64,000 nt of DNA. Origin: Solwaraspora sp. WMMA2065. GTDB taxonomy: Bacteria > Actinomycetota > Actinomycetes > Mycobacteriales > Micromonosporaceae. Positions 45,382-53,352 of this stretch are shown here, one piece after another. The stretch's first letter is position 1. Every line of letters begins with the position of its first letter. Both the position numbers and the translations under genes were made by a program. The stretch is from positions 6,679,221 through 6,743,220 of the forward strand of contig NZ_CP128361.1 in assembly GCF_030345075.1 (NCBI RefSeq), given 5' to 3'. The notes beneath the pieces were generated by a model that saw only the letters and a list, made by a program, of their open reading frames with translations, had not been told where the DNA came from and did no database searches.

Positions 45382-46728
45382 TCAGCTGGTCGGCCAGGAG
45401 CCTTCGATGTAGTCGAGGGTCTCGGCGGTGCTCTGGCCGCTGAGCCAGTCCACCATGCCGCGCCAGAAGGTGCCCGCGCCGACCGCGGCCGGCATCAGGT
45501 CCGAACCGTCGAAGCGGAACGTGGTGTTCTCGTCCTGCAGGATCTCCACGGAGAGCCGGTCGATCGGGTTCTCCACGTTGGCGATGTCCAGCCCGCTGTT
45601 GGCCGACACCCAGTTGCCGAGCGAGGCCCGGCTGTTGGCGTACTCCGGCGAGGCCAGGTAGGTCTGCACCGCCTGGACCTCGGGCCGGTCGGCGAAGGCC
45701 ACGGTGAACTCGCCACCGCCGAGGACCGGCTGGCCGGCGCTCGGGTCGTTGGTCGGGAAGTAGAACGCGAAGACTTCGCCGTCCTCGGCCACCTCGGTGC
45801 CCTCCGGCCACTGGTTGGCGTAGAAGCTGGCCTGCCGGTGCAGCGCGCAGTCACCGTCGAGGATCGGGGTGCCGGCATCCTGGAACGAGGTCGCGGTGAT
45901 GCTGTCCACGCCACCGAAGCCGCCGTTGACGTACTCCTCGTTCTTGAGGATCGAGCCGGCCTGGTCGACGGCCTCGGCGACCCGCGGGTCGTTGAACGGG
46001 ATGTCGTGGGTGGTCCACTGGTCGTAGACCTCCGGCGTCTGGGTCCGGAGCATGATGTCCTCGATCCAGTCGGTGGCCGGCCAGCCGGTGGCGTCACCGG
46101 ACTCGACCCCGACGCACCACGGCTTGGTGCCGGTGGTGGCGACCTCGTCGCTGAGCGCGATCAGCTCGTCCCAGGTCTCCGGCACGGTCCAGCCGTTGTC
46201 GGCGAACATGCTGGGCGAGTACCAGACGAAGGACTTGACGTTGGAGCCGAGCGGGGCGCCGTAGAAGGTGCCGTCGACCGTGCCGTACGCCAGCCAGTCC
46301 TCGCTGTAGTTGGCCTCGGCCATCGCCTTGGTCTCGTCGGAGGCGGCCTGCAGCTGGCCGGCCTCGGCGAACCGCCCGAGCAGGCCGGGCTGCGGGATGA
46401 AGGCGATGTCCGGCGGGTTGCCGCCGTCCACCCGCACCTGCAGCTGGGCTTCGAACTCGCCACTGCCCTCGTAGCGGATGTCGATGCCGGTGCAGTCGAC
46501 GAACTCGCTCCAGGACTGCTCGAGCAGGTCCGCCTCGGCGTCACGGATCGAGGCGTAGATCGTCACCTCGGTGCCGTCGTTGCCCTGGTAGTCACTGTAT
46601 GGGGCGCATTCCTCGGAATCCGGGTCCGCGCTGGTGCCGCTGTCGGAAACACACGCCGTCGAGGCGAGGGCCAGCCCGAGCACGCTGGCGAGCGCGAAGG
46701 CCTGGCGTGGTCTGGTGAAGACCGCCAT
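45382..46728 (-). CDS. ABC sugar-binding lipoprotein (alpha-glucoside type)
   Basis: About 448 residues. A lipoprotein signal ends with lipobox ASTAC (Cys26), and the mature protein is a CUT1-type solute-binding protein (VTIYASIRDAEADLLEQSW, GGNPPDIAFIPQPGLLGRF, NGWTVPETWDELIALSDEV). ATG 46728 is chosen over the upstream frame because the signal peptide starts there and GAAGGGAGA precedes it. It delivers an alpha-glucoside (maltose, trehalose or palatinose-like) to the two permeases; the exact sugar is inferred from the GH13 enzyme in the operon. A LacI-type palindrome lies upstream. Confidence 0.92.
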   Translation of the reverse strand: MAVFTRPRQAFALASVLGLALASTACVSDSGTSADPDSEECAPYSDYQGNDGTEVTIYASIRDAEADLLEQSWSEFVDCTGIDIRYEGSGEFEAQLQVRVDGGNPPDIAFIPQPGLLGRFAEAGQLQAASDETKAMAEANYSEDWLAYGTVDGTFYGAPLGSNVKSFVWYSPSMFADNGWTVPETWDELIALSDEVATTGTKPWCVGVESGDATGWPATDWIEDIMLRTQTPEVYDQWTTHDIPFNDPRVAEAVDQAGSILKNEEYVNGGFGGVDSITATSFQDAGTPILDGDCALHRQASFYANQWPEGTEVAEDGEVFAFYFPTNDPSAGQPVLGGGEFTVAFADRPEVQAVQTYLASPEYANSRASLGNWVSANSGLDIANVENPIDRLSVEILQDENTTFRFDGSDLMPAAVGAGTFWRGMVDWLSGQSTAETLDYIEGSWPTS

Positions 46729-46812
46729 GGAGCGTTCTCCCTTCCTAGCCGGCGGGCCCCGCGTCCCTGCGGTCTGGCTGCGCCGGTCGGTTGCTGTCTG
46801 GGCGTCTTCATA

Positions 46813-46826
46813 TGTAAGCGCTTGCA
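46813..46826. promoter_or_regulatory. LacI-type operator upstream of alpha-glucoside operon
   Basis: TGTAAGCGCTTGCA has a perfect AAGCGCTT core, with matching TG/CA ends and one asymmetric pair. It lies 84 bases before the SBP start. Size and core fit a LacI-family operator; the LacI protein at 42137 is the natural candidate. Confidence 0.75.
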
Positions 46827-46891
46827 ATGGAAGCGCGTCCAGTCCTGACCAGCTACGAGCCAGTAACGATTCGGAAACCTTGACCCGCTAC

Positions 46892-47350
46892 TCAGCTGTT
46901 GAGCTGCCAGATGGACAGGTTCAGCGCGGCGGCGAAGGTGACCCAGCCCCAGTACGGGACCATCAGCAGGGCGGCTGGTCGCCACACCCGCCAGAACAGC
47001 ACCACGGTGCCACCGACGAGCAGCCAGAGGAGCACGATCTCAGCGAACGCCAGACCGTACCGGCCGGCGGCGAAGAACAGCGGTGTCCAGGCGGCGTTGA
47101 GCACCAGTTGGGCCAGCCAACTGGCGATCGCCAGGCCGACGCCGGCGCGCCGCCAGACGGTGAATCCGGCGACGGCGATCAGCACGTACAGGATGGTCCA
47201 AACCGGGCTGAACAGCCAGGACGGCGGTGCCCAGGACGGCTGGACCAGTTCGGCGTAACGGGAACCGGCGTCGCGGGCGGCGAACGCCCCGACCGCTGCG
47301 GCCGCCGCCACCAGGCCGAGGAACACCGGGAAACCCCACCACGAGCGCAT
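46892..47350 (-). CDS. TspO/MBR family membrane protein
   Basis: A protein of 152 residues with five membrane helices and the TspO pattern: YAELVQPSWAPPSWLFSPVW, FWRVWRPAALLMVPYWGWVTFA. TspO proteins bind porphyrins or cholesterol-like ligands and respond to stress or light. Single gene; it faces the SBP operon promoter region. Confidence 0.92.
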   Translation of the reverse strand: MRSWWGFPVFLGLVAAAAAVGAFAARDAGSRYAELVQPSWAPPSWLFSPVWTILYVLIAVAGFTVWRRAGVGLAIASWLAQLVLNAAWTPLFFAAGRYGLAFAEIVLLWLLVGGTVVLFWRVWRPAALLMVPYWGWVTFAAALNLSIWQLNS

Positions 47351-47497
47351 CGCGACTCCAGGAACAGATCAGGCCGGGGCCGCCGGCGCCGGTCCACGGT
47401 GGGGAGGACCGGGCCGGTTCCGGCGGCCCCGGCAGGCTCGGGGTCGATGTGGTCAGGTCGATGTCGGTCGAAGGAGCCGGGGGTTCGCCCGGCACCG

Positions 47498-47641
47498 TCA
47501 AGCGAACAGGCTCACGCCGCCGGGACCGACGAGCAGCCCGACGACGATCAGTACGATGCCCCAGAGCAGTTGCCGACGGAACAGCGCGAGAACGCCGGCG
47601 ACGACCAGGACGACTGCGAGAATCCAGAGAAGTAGCTCCAT
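47498..47641 (-). CDS. GPGG-motif small membrane protein
   Basis: A 47-residue protein with one hydrophobic hairpin-like region (LLLWILAVVLVVAGVLALF, then a short basic turn FRRQ, then GIVLIVVGLLVGPGGVSLF). The GPGG motif near the end is the hallmark of a widespread actinobacterial micro-protein family of unknown function. It is too short for ordinary gene callers. Confidence 0.85.
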   Translation of the reverse strand: MELLLWILAVVLVVAGVLALFRRQLLWGIVLIVVGLLVGPGGVSLFA

Positions 47642-47690
47642 GGCCGCTGAATACCCTTGCGACCGGCGACGGAAACCTTCACCGGTCTGG

Positions 47691-48413
47691 TCAAGGGACC
47701 GACCCGGCGAGCGAATACACGCTGTACGCCTGTTTGATCACCGGATGGGCGACGTTACGGACCTGTACCCCTCCGGGTGTAGTGCCCCGCTCCGTGCCGA
47801 AATGGGCGTGACCGTGCACCGCCAGGTCGGTCGGTGCCGCGTCAATCGCCTCGGCCAGCAGGTAGGAGCCGAGGAACGGGTAGATCTCGGGCGGCTCGCC
47901 GGTGAGCGTCTCCGGCACCGGCGAATAGTGGGTCAACGCCACCCGTACATCGCAGTCCAGGTCGACCAGCGCCGCCCCTAGCCGGTCGGCGGCGTCCGCC
48001 GTGGTGGCGACGAACGCCTTCATCTCCGGCTCACCGAACCGGCTGGCGCACCGCCCGGCGAACCCGCCGCCGAACCCCTTGACCCCGGCCACCCCGAGCC
48101 GGCCGCCGGGGCAGTCCACCACCACGCCGTCGCCGTCAAGCACCGTGACCCCCGCGTCGTTGAGTATCCCGACCAGCTGCGGCACCTGGTCACAGTGGTG
48201 GTCGTGATTGCCCAGCACCGCCACCACCGGGACCGGCAGATCCCCGAACTCGTCGGCCACGCACCGCGCCTGCGACTCCGTTCCGTGGCGGGTCAGGTCG
48301 CCGGCCAGCAGTAGGACGTCGGCCCGGTCGCCGAGCTGCGCCAACGCCGGCCGGAACCGGCCCAGCACGTCGCTGTCCATGTGCACGTCTCCGACAGCCG
48401 CGACGCGGATCAC
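47691..48413 (-). CDS. Calcineurin-like metallophosphoesterase
   Basis: A protein of 240 residues. All blocks of the family are visible: AVGDVHMDSD, LLAGDLTRHG, VLGNHDHHCD, a THYSP block and VHGHAHFGTE, forming the two-metal site. The substrate is not evident. GTG 48413 follows GGAGGAG by about 5 bases and overlaps the stop of the preceding small gene (GTGA). A cytoplasmic enzyme. Confidence 0.9.
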   Translation of the reverse strand: MIRVAAVGDVHMDSDVLGRFRPALAQLGDRADVLLLAGDLTRHGTESQARCVADEFGDLPVPVVAVLGNHDHHCDQVPQLVGILNDAGVTVLDGDGVVVDCPGGRLGVAGVKGFGGGFAGRCASRFGEPEMKAFVATTADAADRLGAALVDLDCDVRVALTHYSPVPETLTGEPPEIYPFLGSYLLAEAIDAAPTDLAVHGHAHFGTERGTTPGGVQVRNVAHPVIKQAYSVYSLAGSVP

Positions 48414-48700
48414 GACAACTCCTCCGCCTCGGTGGGCGCGGTGGTCCGACTGACGACGATGTCGACGATCAGGCGTACGCCGGGAAAGCGCTCGGCCACC
48501 AGCCGGACGATCTCCGCCCGCCGGTGGGCGCTCTCGACCTCGCCGCACAGCGCCAGGCTGTGGTCCCGGCGGGAGACACCCACCCCCTGCTCGGCGATGT
48601 CGGCGTGCTCGCTGAGCATCCGCTGCACCGCCGCCTCGGTGTAGCCGTCCAGCCGGTCCGGCCCGGTCTGTCGCATCGACTGCCCCGATGTCCGGGTCAT
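48410..48700 (-). CDS. BON-domain-like small protein
   Basis: About 96 residues. The central part (SEHADIAEQGVGVSRRDHSL, ALCGEVESAHRRAEIVRLVA, RFPGVRLIVDIVV) has the alternating beta-alpha pattern of BON domains. ATG 48700 has GGAGGTGG upstream. It is coupled to the metallophosphoesterase by a 4-base overlap. Function unknown. Confidence 0.72.
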   Translation of the reverse strand: MTRTSGQSMRQTGPDRLDGYTEAAVQRMLSEHADIAEQGVGVSRRDHSLALCGEVESAHRRAEIVRLVAERFPGVRLIVDIVVSRTTAPTEAEELS

Positions 48701-48974
48701 TGCCCCACCTCCTGGCTGTCGTCGGGTGCACGTCGGTGGCATACCCGTTCCCGGCCGGTTCGTGCGTGCGGGCGCGGCGCGGCGCGTGGCAGTGGGCGAG
48801 CGGGGTGACGACGTGCACGTGCTCGCTACCGTTGGGAAGGTGCTCGTCACAGTGACCCATGCGCCACCGTCACCACCATCACCGTCCCGGCCCGCGTCTC
48901 GCCCGCTGTCGCCCGTACAGTCCACGTCGTCAGCCGTGCCGCCATGCCCGCCACCGGACCCCGCAGGGAGCACA

Positions 48975-49658
48975 GTGGACGCCGATCCGGCCTGGTCGCC
49001 GCCGGACGGGCTGCGACGGATCGCGTTGGTGGGCATCGACGGGGTCGGCAAGACCACTCAGGCGCACCTGCTGGCCGAGGCGCTGACCGCCGCCGGCCGG
49101 CCCGCCCGGTACTGGCGCAACGCCGGCGGTCGACGCTGGCTCGACCGGTTCGCGGTCCGGATCGGCCGCCCGGATGCCCGGCGGATGGTCGGCCGTGGCG
49201 GGCTGATGTTCCTGGAGGCGTTGCTGCGCTGGCTCGCGATCGCCCGGTCGGTGCTCGGCTCGCGTCGAGTGATCGCGGTGATGGACCGGTACGCGGTATG
49301 CCAGTACGCCAGCATCCGCACCCACGGCGCCGGCCGCTGGGAACGGCTCGCCCGGCTGGCGTACCGGGTGTTTCCCCGACCGGACGTGACGTTCCTGCTC
49401 TGGCTGCCGCCCGCCGAAGCGGCCCGTCGGATCGACGCTCGGGGCACCGACCACGAGTCGCTGGAGTTCCTGGCGACCAGCGCGGCGGCCTACGGGTCGC
49501 TGCCGGAGGCCGCCGGGTTCGTGGTGATCGACGCCCGGGGCCCGGCCGCCCAGGTCGCTGCAAAGATCCGGCAGCGGCTGACCGACGGGCGGCTGACCGA
49601 CGGGCGGCCGGCCGGCGCGTCGTGGTGGCCGGATCAGGACGATTCGCGCGCGTCGTGA
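48975..49658 (+). CDS. Thymidylate-kinase-like protein
   Basis: About 227 residues. The P-loop GIDGVGKTT is at residues 20-28, the DRY-type substrate motif is MDRYAVCQY, and a LID-like Arg-rich region follows (PPAEAARRIDARG). It is probably a nucleoside monophosphate (dTMP-type) kinase or relative. The start is uncertain: GTG 48975 follows AGGGAG and gives a normal length, while GTG 48840 would add a Pro/Ser-rich tail of low complexity. The C-terminus has a short repeat (LTDGR twice). Confidence 0.78.
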   Translation: MDADPAWSPPDGLRRIALVGIDGVGKTTQAHLLAEALTAAGRPARYWRNAGGRRWLDRFAVRIGRPDARRMVGRGGLMFLEALLRWLAIARSVLGSRRVIAVMDRYAVCQYASIRTHGAGRWERLARLAYRVFPRPDVTFLLWLPPAEAARRIDARGTDHESLEFLATSAAAYGSLPEAAGFVVIDARGPAAQVAAKIRQRLTDGRLTDGRPAGASWWPDQDDSRAS

Positions 49659-50064
49659 CCCGATCGTCGGTGCCTGCCCGGGCGGTGATGAACCGTGCAA
49701 CCCGCTCGGGCCGTACTCCTGGCCAGGACCAACCGGCCGGCGGGCAGTGACGAGGATCGCAGGAGGGGTAGTGACGGGAATCGCTGCGCCTTGCCAGGTG
49801 TCGTGGTGTGCTGGAAGCCTGCCACACCCCGCCGACCTCAATGAATCGGGCCGTCGGCCGGCCCGACGCGGCGCGGCGATCGAGGAGCCTGGCAGGAAAC
49901 GCCAATCCCGTTCACAGCAATTATTCAGGCAATCGTGTCAGCTTCGACTCACGAGACGGAATCCCTGACGCGTCTCATCTGTTGTGTAGGTGTCGGCGCC
50001 ATACGGCGGGGCCTGCCACATCAGGTTCGCCGGATCGGAGGCAGACGTGACGGGGGAGAGGCTG
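49659..50064. other. Intergenic region before sigma factor
   Basis: About 400 bases. A short frame at 49747-49968 with GAGGGG nearby shows no recognisable domain and is not called. An AT-richer patch occurs near 49917-49990 and probably contains the sigma-gene promoter. Nothing else stands out. Confidence 0.4.
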
Positions 50065-51069
50065 ATGGAGATGCGCATCGCAGGTGACAGGGCACGACGT
50101 GGGGTTAACGAGGGGACCGTGAGCAACGTGGAGAAGACGATGGCTTTGCGGACCGACGAGGTCGCCGAGGAGCGGGACCTCGTTGGCGTCTACCTGCATG
50201 AGATCTCCCGCACGCCGCTTCTCGACGCGGCCCGGGAAGTCGACCTCTCCAAGGCGATCGAGGCCGGCCTGTACGCGGAACACCTGCTGGAGCAGGGTGT
50301 GCCGCGGGCCGGGGTGAGCCGCGAGGAGTTGGAGCGGCTGGTCGTCGAGGGCGAGCGGGCGAAGGACCTGTTCATCCGGGCCAACCTGCGTCTGGTGGTG
50401 TCGATCGCCCGCCGCTACGTCCGGTCCGGGATGCCGATGCTGGACCTGATCCAGGAGGGCAACACCGGTCTGGTCCGCGCGGTGGAGAAGTTCGACTACG
50501 AGCGTGGTTTCAAGTTCTCCACCTACGCGACCTGGTGGATCCGGCAGGCCATCAGCCGGGCGATCGCCCAGCAGGAGCGGACCGTACGGCTTCCGGTGCA
50601 CCTTGTCGAGGACGTCAACCGGATGCGCAACGTCGCCCGCCAGTTGACCCGCGAGCTCGGTTCGGACCCCGAGCCGGAGCAGATCGCCGCCTCGCTCGGC
50701 GTGCCGGTCGAACGGGTGCACGAGCTGGTGCGGTGGTCGCAGGACACGGTGTCGTTGGACACCCCGGTCGGCGACGACGGCGACACCAACCTGGGCGACC
50801 TGGTGGCCGACAGCGACGCCCCGTCGCCGGAGGACATCGTGCTGACCGGGCTGGAGCGGCAGCGGATCGAGGGTCTGCTCAACCACCTGGACGACCGGTC
50901 CGCCGGCATCATGCGGGCCCGGTACGGCCTGGAGGACGGGCGGGAGCACTCGCTGACCGAGGTCGCGTCGCGCTTCTCGCTGTCCCGGGAGCGCATCCGT
51001 CAGCTGGAGATCCAGGCACTGGGCCGGCTGCGGGAGCTGGCCCGGGCAGAAGGGCTGCAGGCCGCCTGA
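50065..51069 (+). CDS. Group 2 RNA polymerase sigma-70 factor (SigB/HrdD-like)
   Basis: About 334 residues. Region 1.2 (VGVYLHEISRTPLLDAARE), region 2 (DLFIRANLRLVVSIARRYV, DLIQEGNTGLVRAVEKFDY, FKFSTYATWWIRQAISRAIA), region 3 and region 4 (TEVASRFSLSRERIRQLEIQ) are all present. It lacks the long acidic N-terminus of the main HrdB-type factor, so it is an alternative group 2 sigma. ATG 50065 follows GGGGGAGAGG. A very strong hairpin follows the gene. Confidence 0.93.
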   Translation: MEMRIAGDRARRGVNEGTVSNVEKTMALRTDEVAEERDLVGVYLHEISRTPLLDAAREVDLSKAIEAGLYAEHLLEQGVPRAGVSREELERLVVEGERAKDLFIRANLRLVVSIARRYVRSGMPMLDLIQEGNTGLVRAVEKFDYERGFKFSTYATWWIRQAISRAIAQQERTVRLPVHLVEDVNRMRNVARQLTRELGSDPEPEQIAASLGVPVERVHELVRWSQDTVSLDTPVGDDGDTNLGDLVADSDAPSPEDIVLTGLERQRIEGLLNHLDDRSAGIMRARYGLEDGREHSLTEVASRFSLSRERIRQLEIQALGRLRELARAEGLQAA

Positions 51070-51115
51070 CGAACTGACCGCAGGCGACCTGACCCGCCGA
51101 CGAACCGACAGACTA

Positions 51116-51179
51116 CCGACGAACTGCCGACGGCCCGGCATCCGCGCTAGCGGATGCCGGGCCGTCGGCAGTTCGTCGG
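51116..51179. terminator. 30-bp perfect hairpin, bidirectional terminator
   Basis: A perfect 30-bp stem (51116-51145 with 51150-51179) and 4-base loop, between the convergent sigma-factor and NlpC/P60 genes. Confidence 0.9.
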
Positions 51180-51193
51180 GGCGAGCGACCGGG

Positions 51194-52153
51194 TCAGCGG
51201 ACCCGGCCGTAGCCGTACGGTGGCATCATGTCCACGCTGGCCAGCTCGACGGTGCGGCCGAAGGTGGGAGCGTGGATCACCTGTCCACCGCCGACGTACA
51301 GGCCGACGTGGGCGAGACCGTTGTAGAACACCAGGTCACCGGGCTGCAGTGCGCCACGGTTGATCTTCGCGACCACGTCCCACTGCATCGCCGCGTTGTG
51401 CGGCAGGCTCTTGCCGGCGGTACGCCAGGCGGCGAGCGTCAGGCCTGAGCAGTCGTAGCCGTTCGGGCCGCTGGCGGCCCAGACGTACGGCTTGCCGATG
51501 GCTCCGTAGGCGAACTCGACGACCGAGCCGGCGGCACCGGACACCGACGGTACGGTCCCGGTGTACGACGAGCCGGTCTCGCTCGCGGCACCGTACGCCC
51601 GTTCCCGCTTGTCCATCAGCTCGTCGATGTCCGCTTCGATGCTCTTCTTGCGGTCGGCGAGCTCCTTGACCTGGGCGTCCTGCTTCTTCAGGGCTGCCTG
51701 CAGCTTCTCCTGCTCGGCCAGGTAGGTCAGTTGGGTGCTGGTGAACTCGCTGAGCCGCTGCTGCCGGTCCCGGGCCAGGTGGTCCAGGGTGCCGAGCCGG
51801 TGGATGAAGCTGCCGGAGGTGCCGTCGAGCAGGGCGGTCGCGGTGCTCAACCCGCCGGTCTTGTACGCGTTGACCGCGATCTGACCGACCTCGGTCTGCG
51901 CTGCCGCGAGTTCGGCCTGCAGCGGGCCGAGCTTGGCGTCGATGTCCTCGGCCGCCGTCCGGGTGGCCTTGGCCTCCTCCCTGAGCCGGTTGTACGACTC
52001 GACGACCTTGGCCAGCTCTTCGGATTCCTTGTCGATCTGCTGCGTGAGTTCGCTGACCGTCGGCTGGGCGGTCGCGGCGGTCGCCGGTACCACCAGGCCG
52101 AGGCTTACGCCGGTCAGCATCAGGGTGCGCAGCAGAATCCGCGCTGTTGACAA
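51194..52153 (-). CDS. Secreted NlpC/P60 peptidoglycan endopeptidase (RipA-like)
   Basis: A protein of 319 residues. The signal peptide ends near ATAATAQ (about residue 30). A long coiled-coil region (about 31-190, Gln/Glu/Lys-rich) precedes the NlpC/P60 domain with catalytic Cys235 (GYDCSGLT), His282 (LAHVGLYVG) and a third polar residue at His294 (IHAPTF). Such enzymes cleave the D-Glu-mDAP bond during cell separation. The start is TTG 52153 with AAGAAGGG upstream. Its leader contains a c-di-AMP riboswitch (52174-52330), so cell-wall hydrolysis is linked to c-di-AMP. Confidence 0.93.
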   Translation of the reverse strand: MSTARILLRTLMLTGVSLGLVVPATAATAQPTVSELTQQIDKESEELAKVVESYNRLREEAKATRTAAEDIDAKLGPLQAELAAAQTEVGQIAVNAYKTGGLSTATALLDGTSGSFIHRLGTLDHLARDRQQRLSEFTSTQLTYLAEQEKLQAALKKQDAQVKELADRKKSIEADIDELMDKRERAYGAASETGSSYTGTVPSVSGAAGSVVEFAYGAIGKPYVWAASGPNGYDCSGLTLAAWRTAGKSLPHNAAMQWDVVAKINRGALQPGDLVFYNGLAHVGLYVGGGQVIHAPTFGRTVELASVDMMPPYGYGRVR

Positions 52154-52173
52154 GAACGCAGAACCCTTCTTCC

Positions 52174-52330
52174 TGGCCGCCTACCGGGTTAGCTGACGGA
52201 TTCGGGCGGGAAGTTCGCCCTACCGCGGTGGACCGCGGATTCACCCCAGGTGCCGGTGGGTCCCCGGATCGCGACCGTGGAATCACTGGCTGTAACGCCA
52301 GGTAATCTCGCTACGGCGATTCGGCGGCAC
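52174..52330 (-). ncRNA. c-di-AMP riboswitch (ydaO/yuaA type) in leader of NlpC/P60 gene
   Basis: On the minus strand the segment reads, in order, GGCGTTACAGCC, GATCCGGGGACCCACC, CTGGGGTGAATCCGCGG, GGTAGGGCGA, CCCGCCCGAATCCGTCAGC and TAACCCGGTAGGCGG. These are the conserved blocks of the ydaO motif; GCCGCC at the 5' end pairs with GGCGGC at the 3' end. It ends about 20 bases before the TTG start. In actinobacteria this class commonly precedes NlpC/P60 and Rpf genes and turns them off when c-di-AMP is high. Confidence 0.92.
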
Positions 52331-52622
52331 TGGACCGGCATCACCGCTTCCCGGTGACTGGCGACCGGACCAGCCGGTCCAACTTAGCCGCAAGGGTTGC
52401 GACCCGGAAAGTGCTGCGATCGTGATCCGCGGCATGGAACTGACTGGGGCCCGGTGACAGTTACTGGATGTGACGGCTGGCTGCTCTGGGCAACATCTCC
52501 CTGCCTTCGTGTAATCGGTCGACTGCGGTGCGTCGTCATTGGCGGGCGGTTGATCAACTGCGAATAATGCGTCATTAGTCGGTCTACGCGGTTGTTGTCA
52601 TTGTGCTATACGGATAAATGGG

Positions 52623-52702
52623 GATGGAAGGTCTGATTCGTCATCCAGGAAGCGGCCTGCCGTACGTCATTCTGCTAGGTGGCAGAATGACTACCTTCCA
52701 TC
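52623..52702. repeat. Nested inverted repeats in AT-rich gap
   Basis: Outer arms GATGGAAGGT (52623-52632) and ACCTTCCATC (52693-52702) enclose an inner hairpin GTCATTCTGC (52666-52675) / GCAGAATGAC (52682-52691). They lie in a low-GC stretch (about 52440-52720) upstream of the DUF6232-like gene. The rest of the gap (52331-52622) shows no gene. Operator, attenuator or small mobile remnant are all possible. Confidence 0.6.
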
Positions 52703-52768
52703 GAGTAGCTTGCTGTTTGCACAATGGACCCGCAAGGTCAGCGCCGCACGAGCCCTTCGGAGGCAGCT

Positions 52769-53305
52769 ATGCGTGCTACTCGCCAGACCCCACCCCGACG
52801 CGGTTCCCCGGTACCCGCCCCGTCCGGCCCCAGTGTCGGACGGGCCTTCTACCGGCAGCCCGGTATCTGCGTGACCGGTGAATGGTTCGTCGTGGCCGGC
52901 CGGCGGTTCGCCGTCCGCGACCTCACCGAACTCCGGACCGCACGAGGTGCCCGCGACCGTCTCACCGGCCGGGTGATCGTGGTGACCGCCGTGACCCTGA
53001 CGGCGGTCGCGGTGACCGTCGGCTACACCCGCGGGTTGGATGAGGTCAGCGCGGGTGCCTACCTCGCCATGCTGGCGGCTGCGTTCGTGCCGGTGGCGGT
53101 CGCCTGGCTCGGCGACCGGTTGCGGCCGCGGGCGTACGAACTATGGGGCCGCCACCAGGGACTGCTGGTGCTGCTGTTCAGCACCGACGACGAACGCCAG
53201 TACGGCCAGGTGAGCCGGGCGTTGATGCGGGCCCGGGAGATGTCCCGGCTGGCCGGTCTGTCCGAGCCGGTCACCATCGAGCCGTGGATGCCCGACCAGC
53301 GGTGA
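52769..53305 (+). CDS. DUF6232-like small membrane protein
   Basis: About 178 residues. An N-terminal beta-rich part (VGRAFYRQPGICVTGEWFVV, AGRRFAVRDLTELR) is followed by two membrane helices (VIVVTAVTLTAVAVTVG and AYLAMLAAAFVPVAVAWLG) and a C-terminal cytoplasmic tail (LVLLFSTDDERQYGQVSRAL). This layout fits DUF6232-type proteins. ATG 52769 has GGAGG 6 bases upstream. Function unknown; the gene beyond is an HTH regulator on the other strand. Confidence 0.75.
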   Translation: MRATRQTPPRRGSPVPAPSGPSVGRAFYRQPGICVTGEWFVVAGRRFAVRDLTELRTARGARDRLTGRVIVVTAVTLTAVAVTVGYTRGLDEVSAGAYLAMLAAAFVPVAVAWLGDRLRPRAYELWGRHQGLLVLLFSTDDERQYGQVSRALMRAREMSRLAGLSEPVTIEPWMPDQR

Positions 53306-53352
53306 GCGGGCCCGGCCGCCGTGGCGGTCGTCGGCGGGCTGGTCAACGTCGG

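Noticed and set aside
49747..49968. Short open frame before the sigma factor
   Set aside because: No domain, unusual composition and no supporting context.
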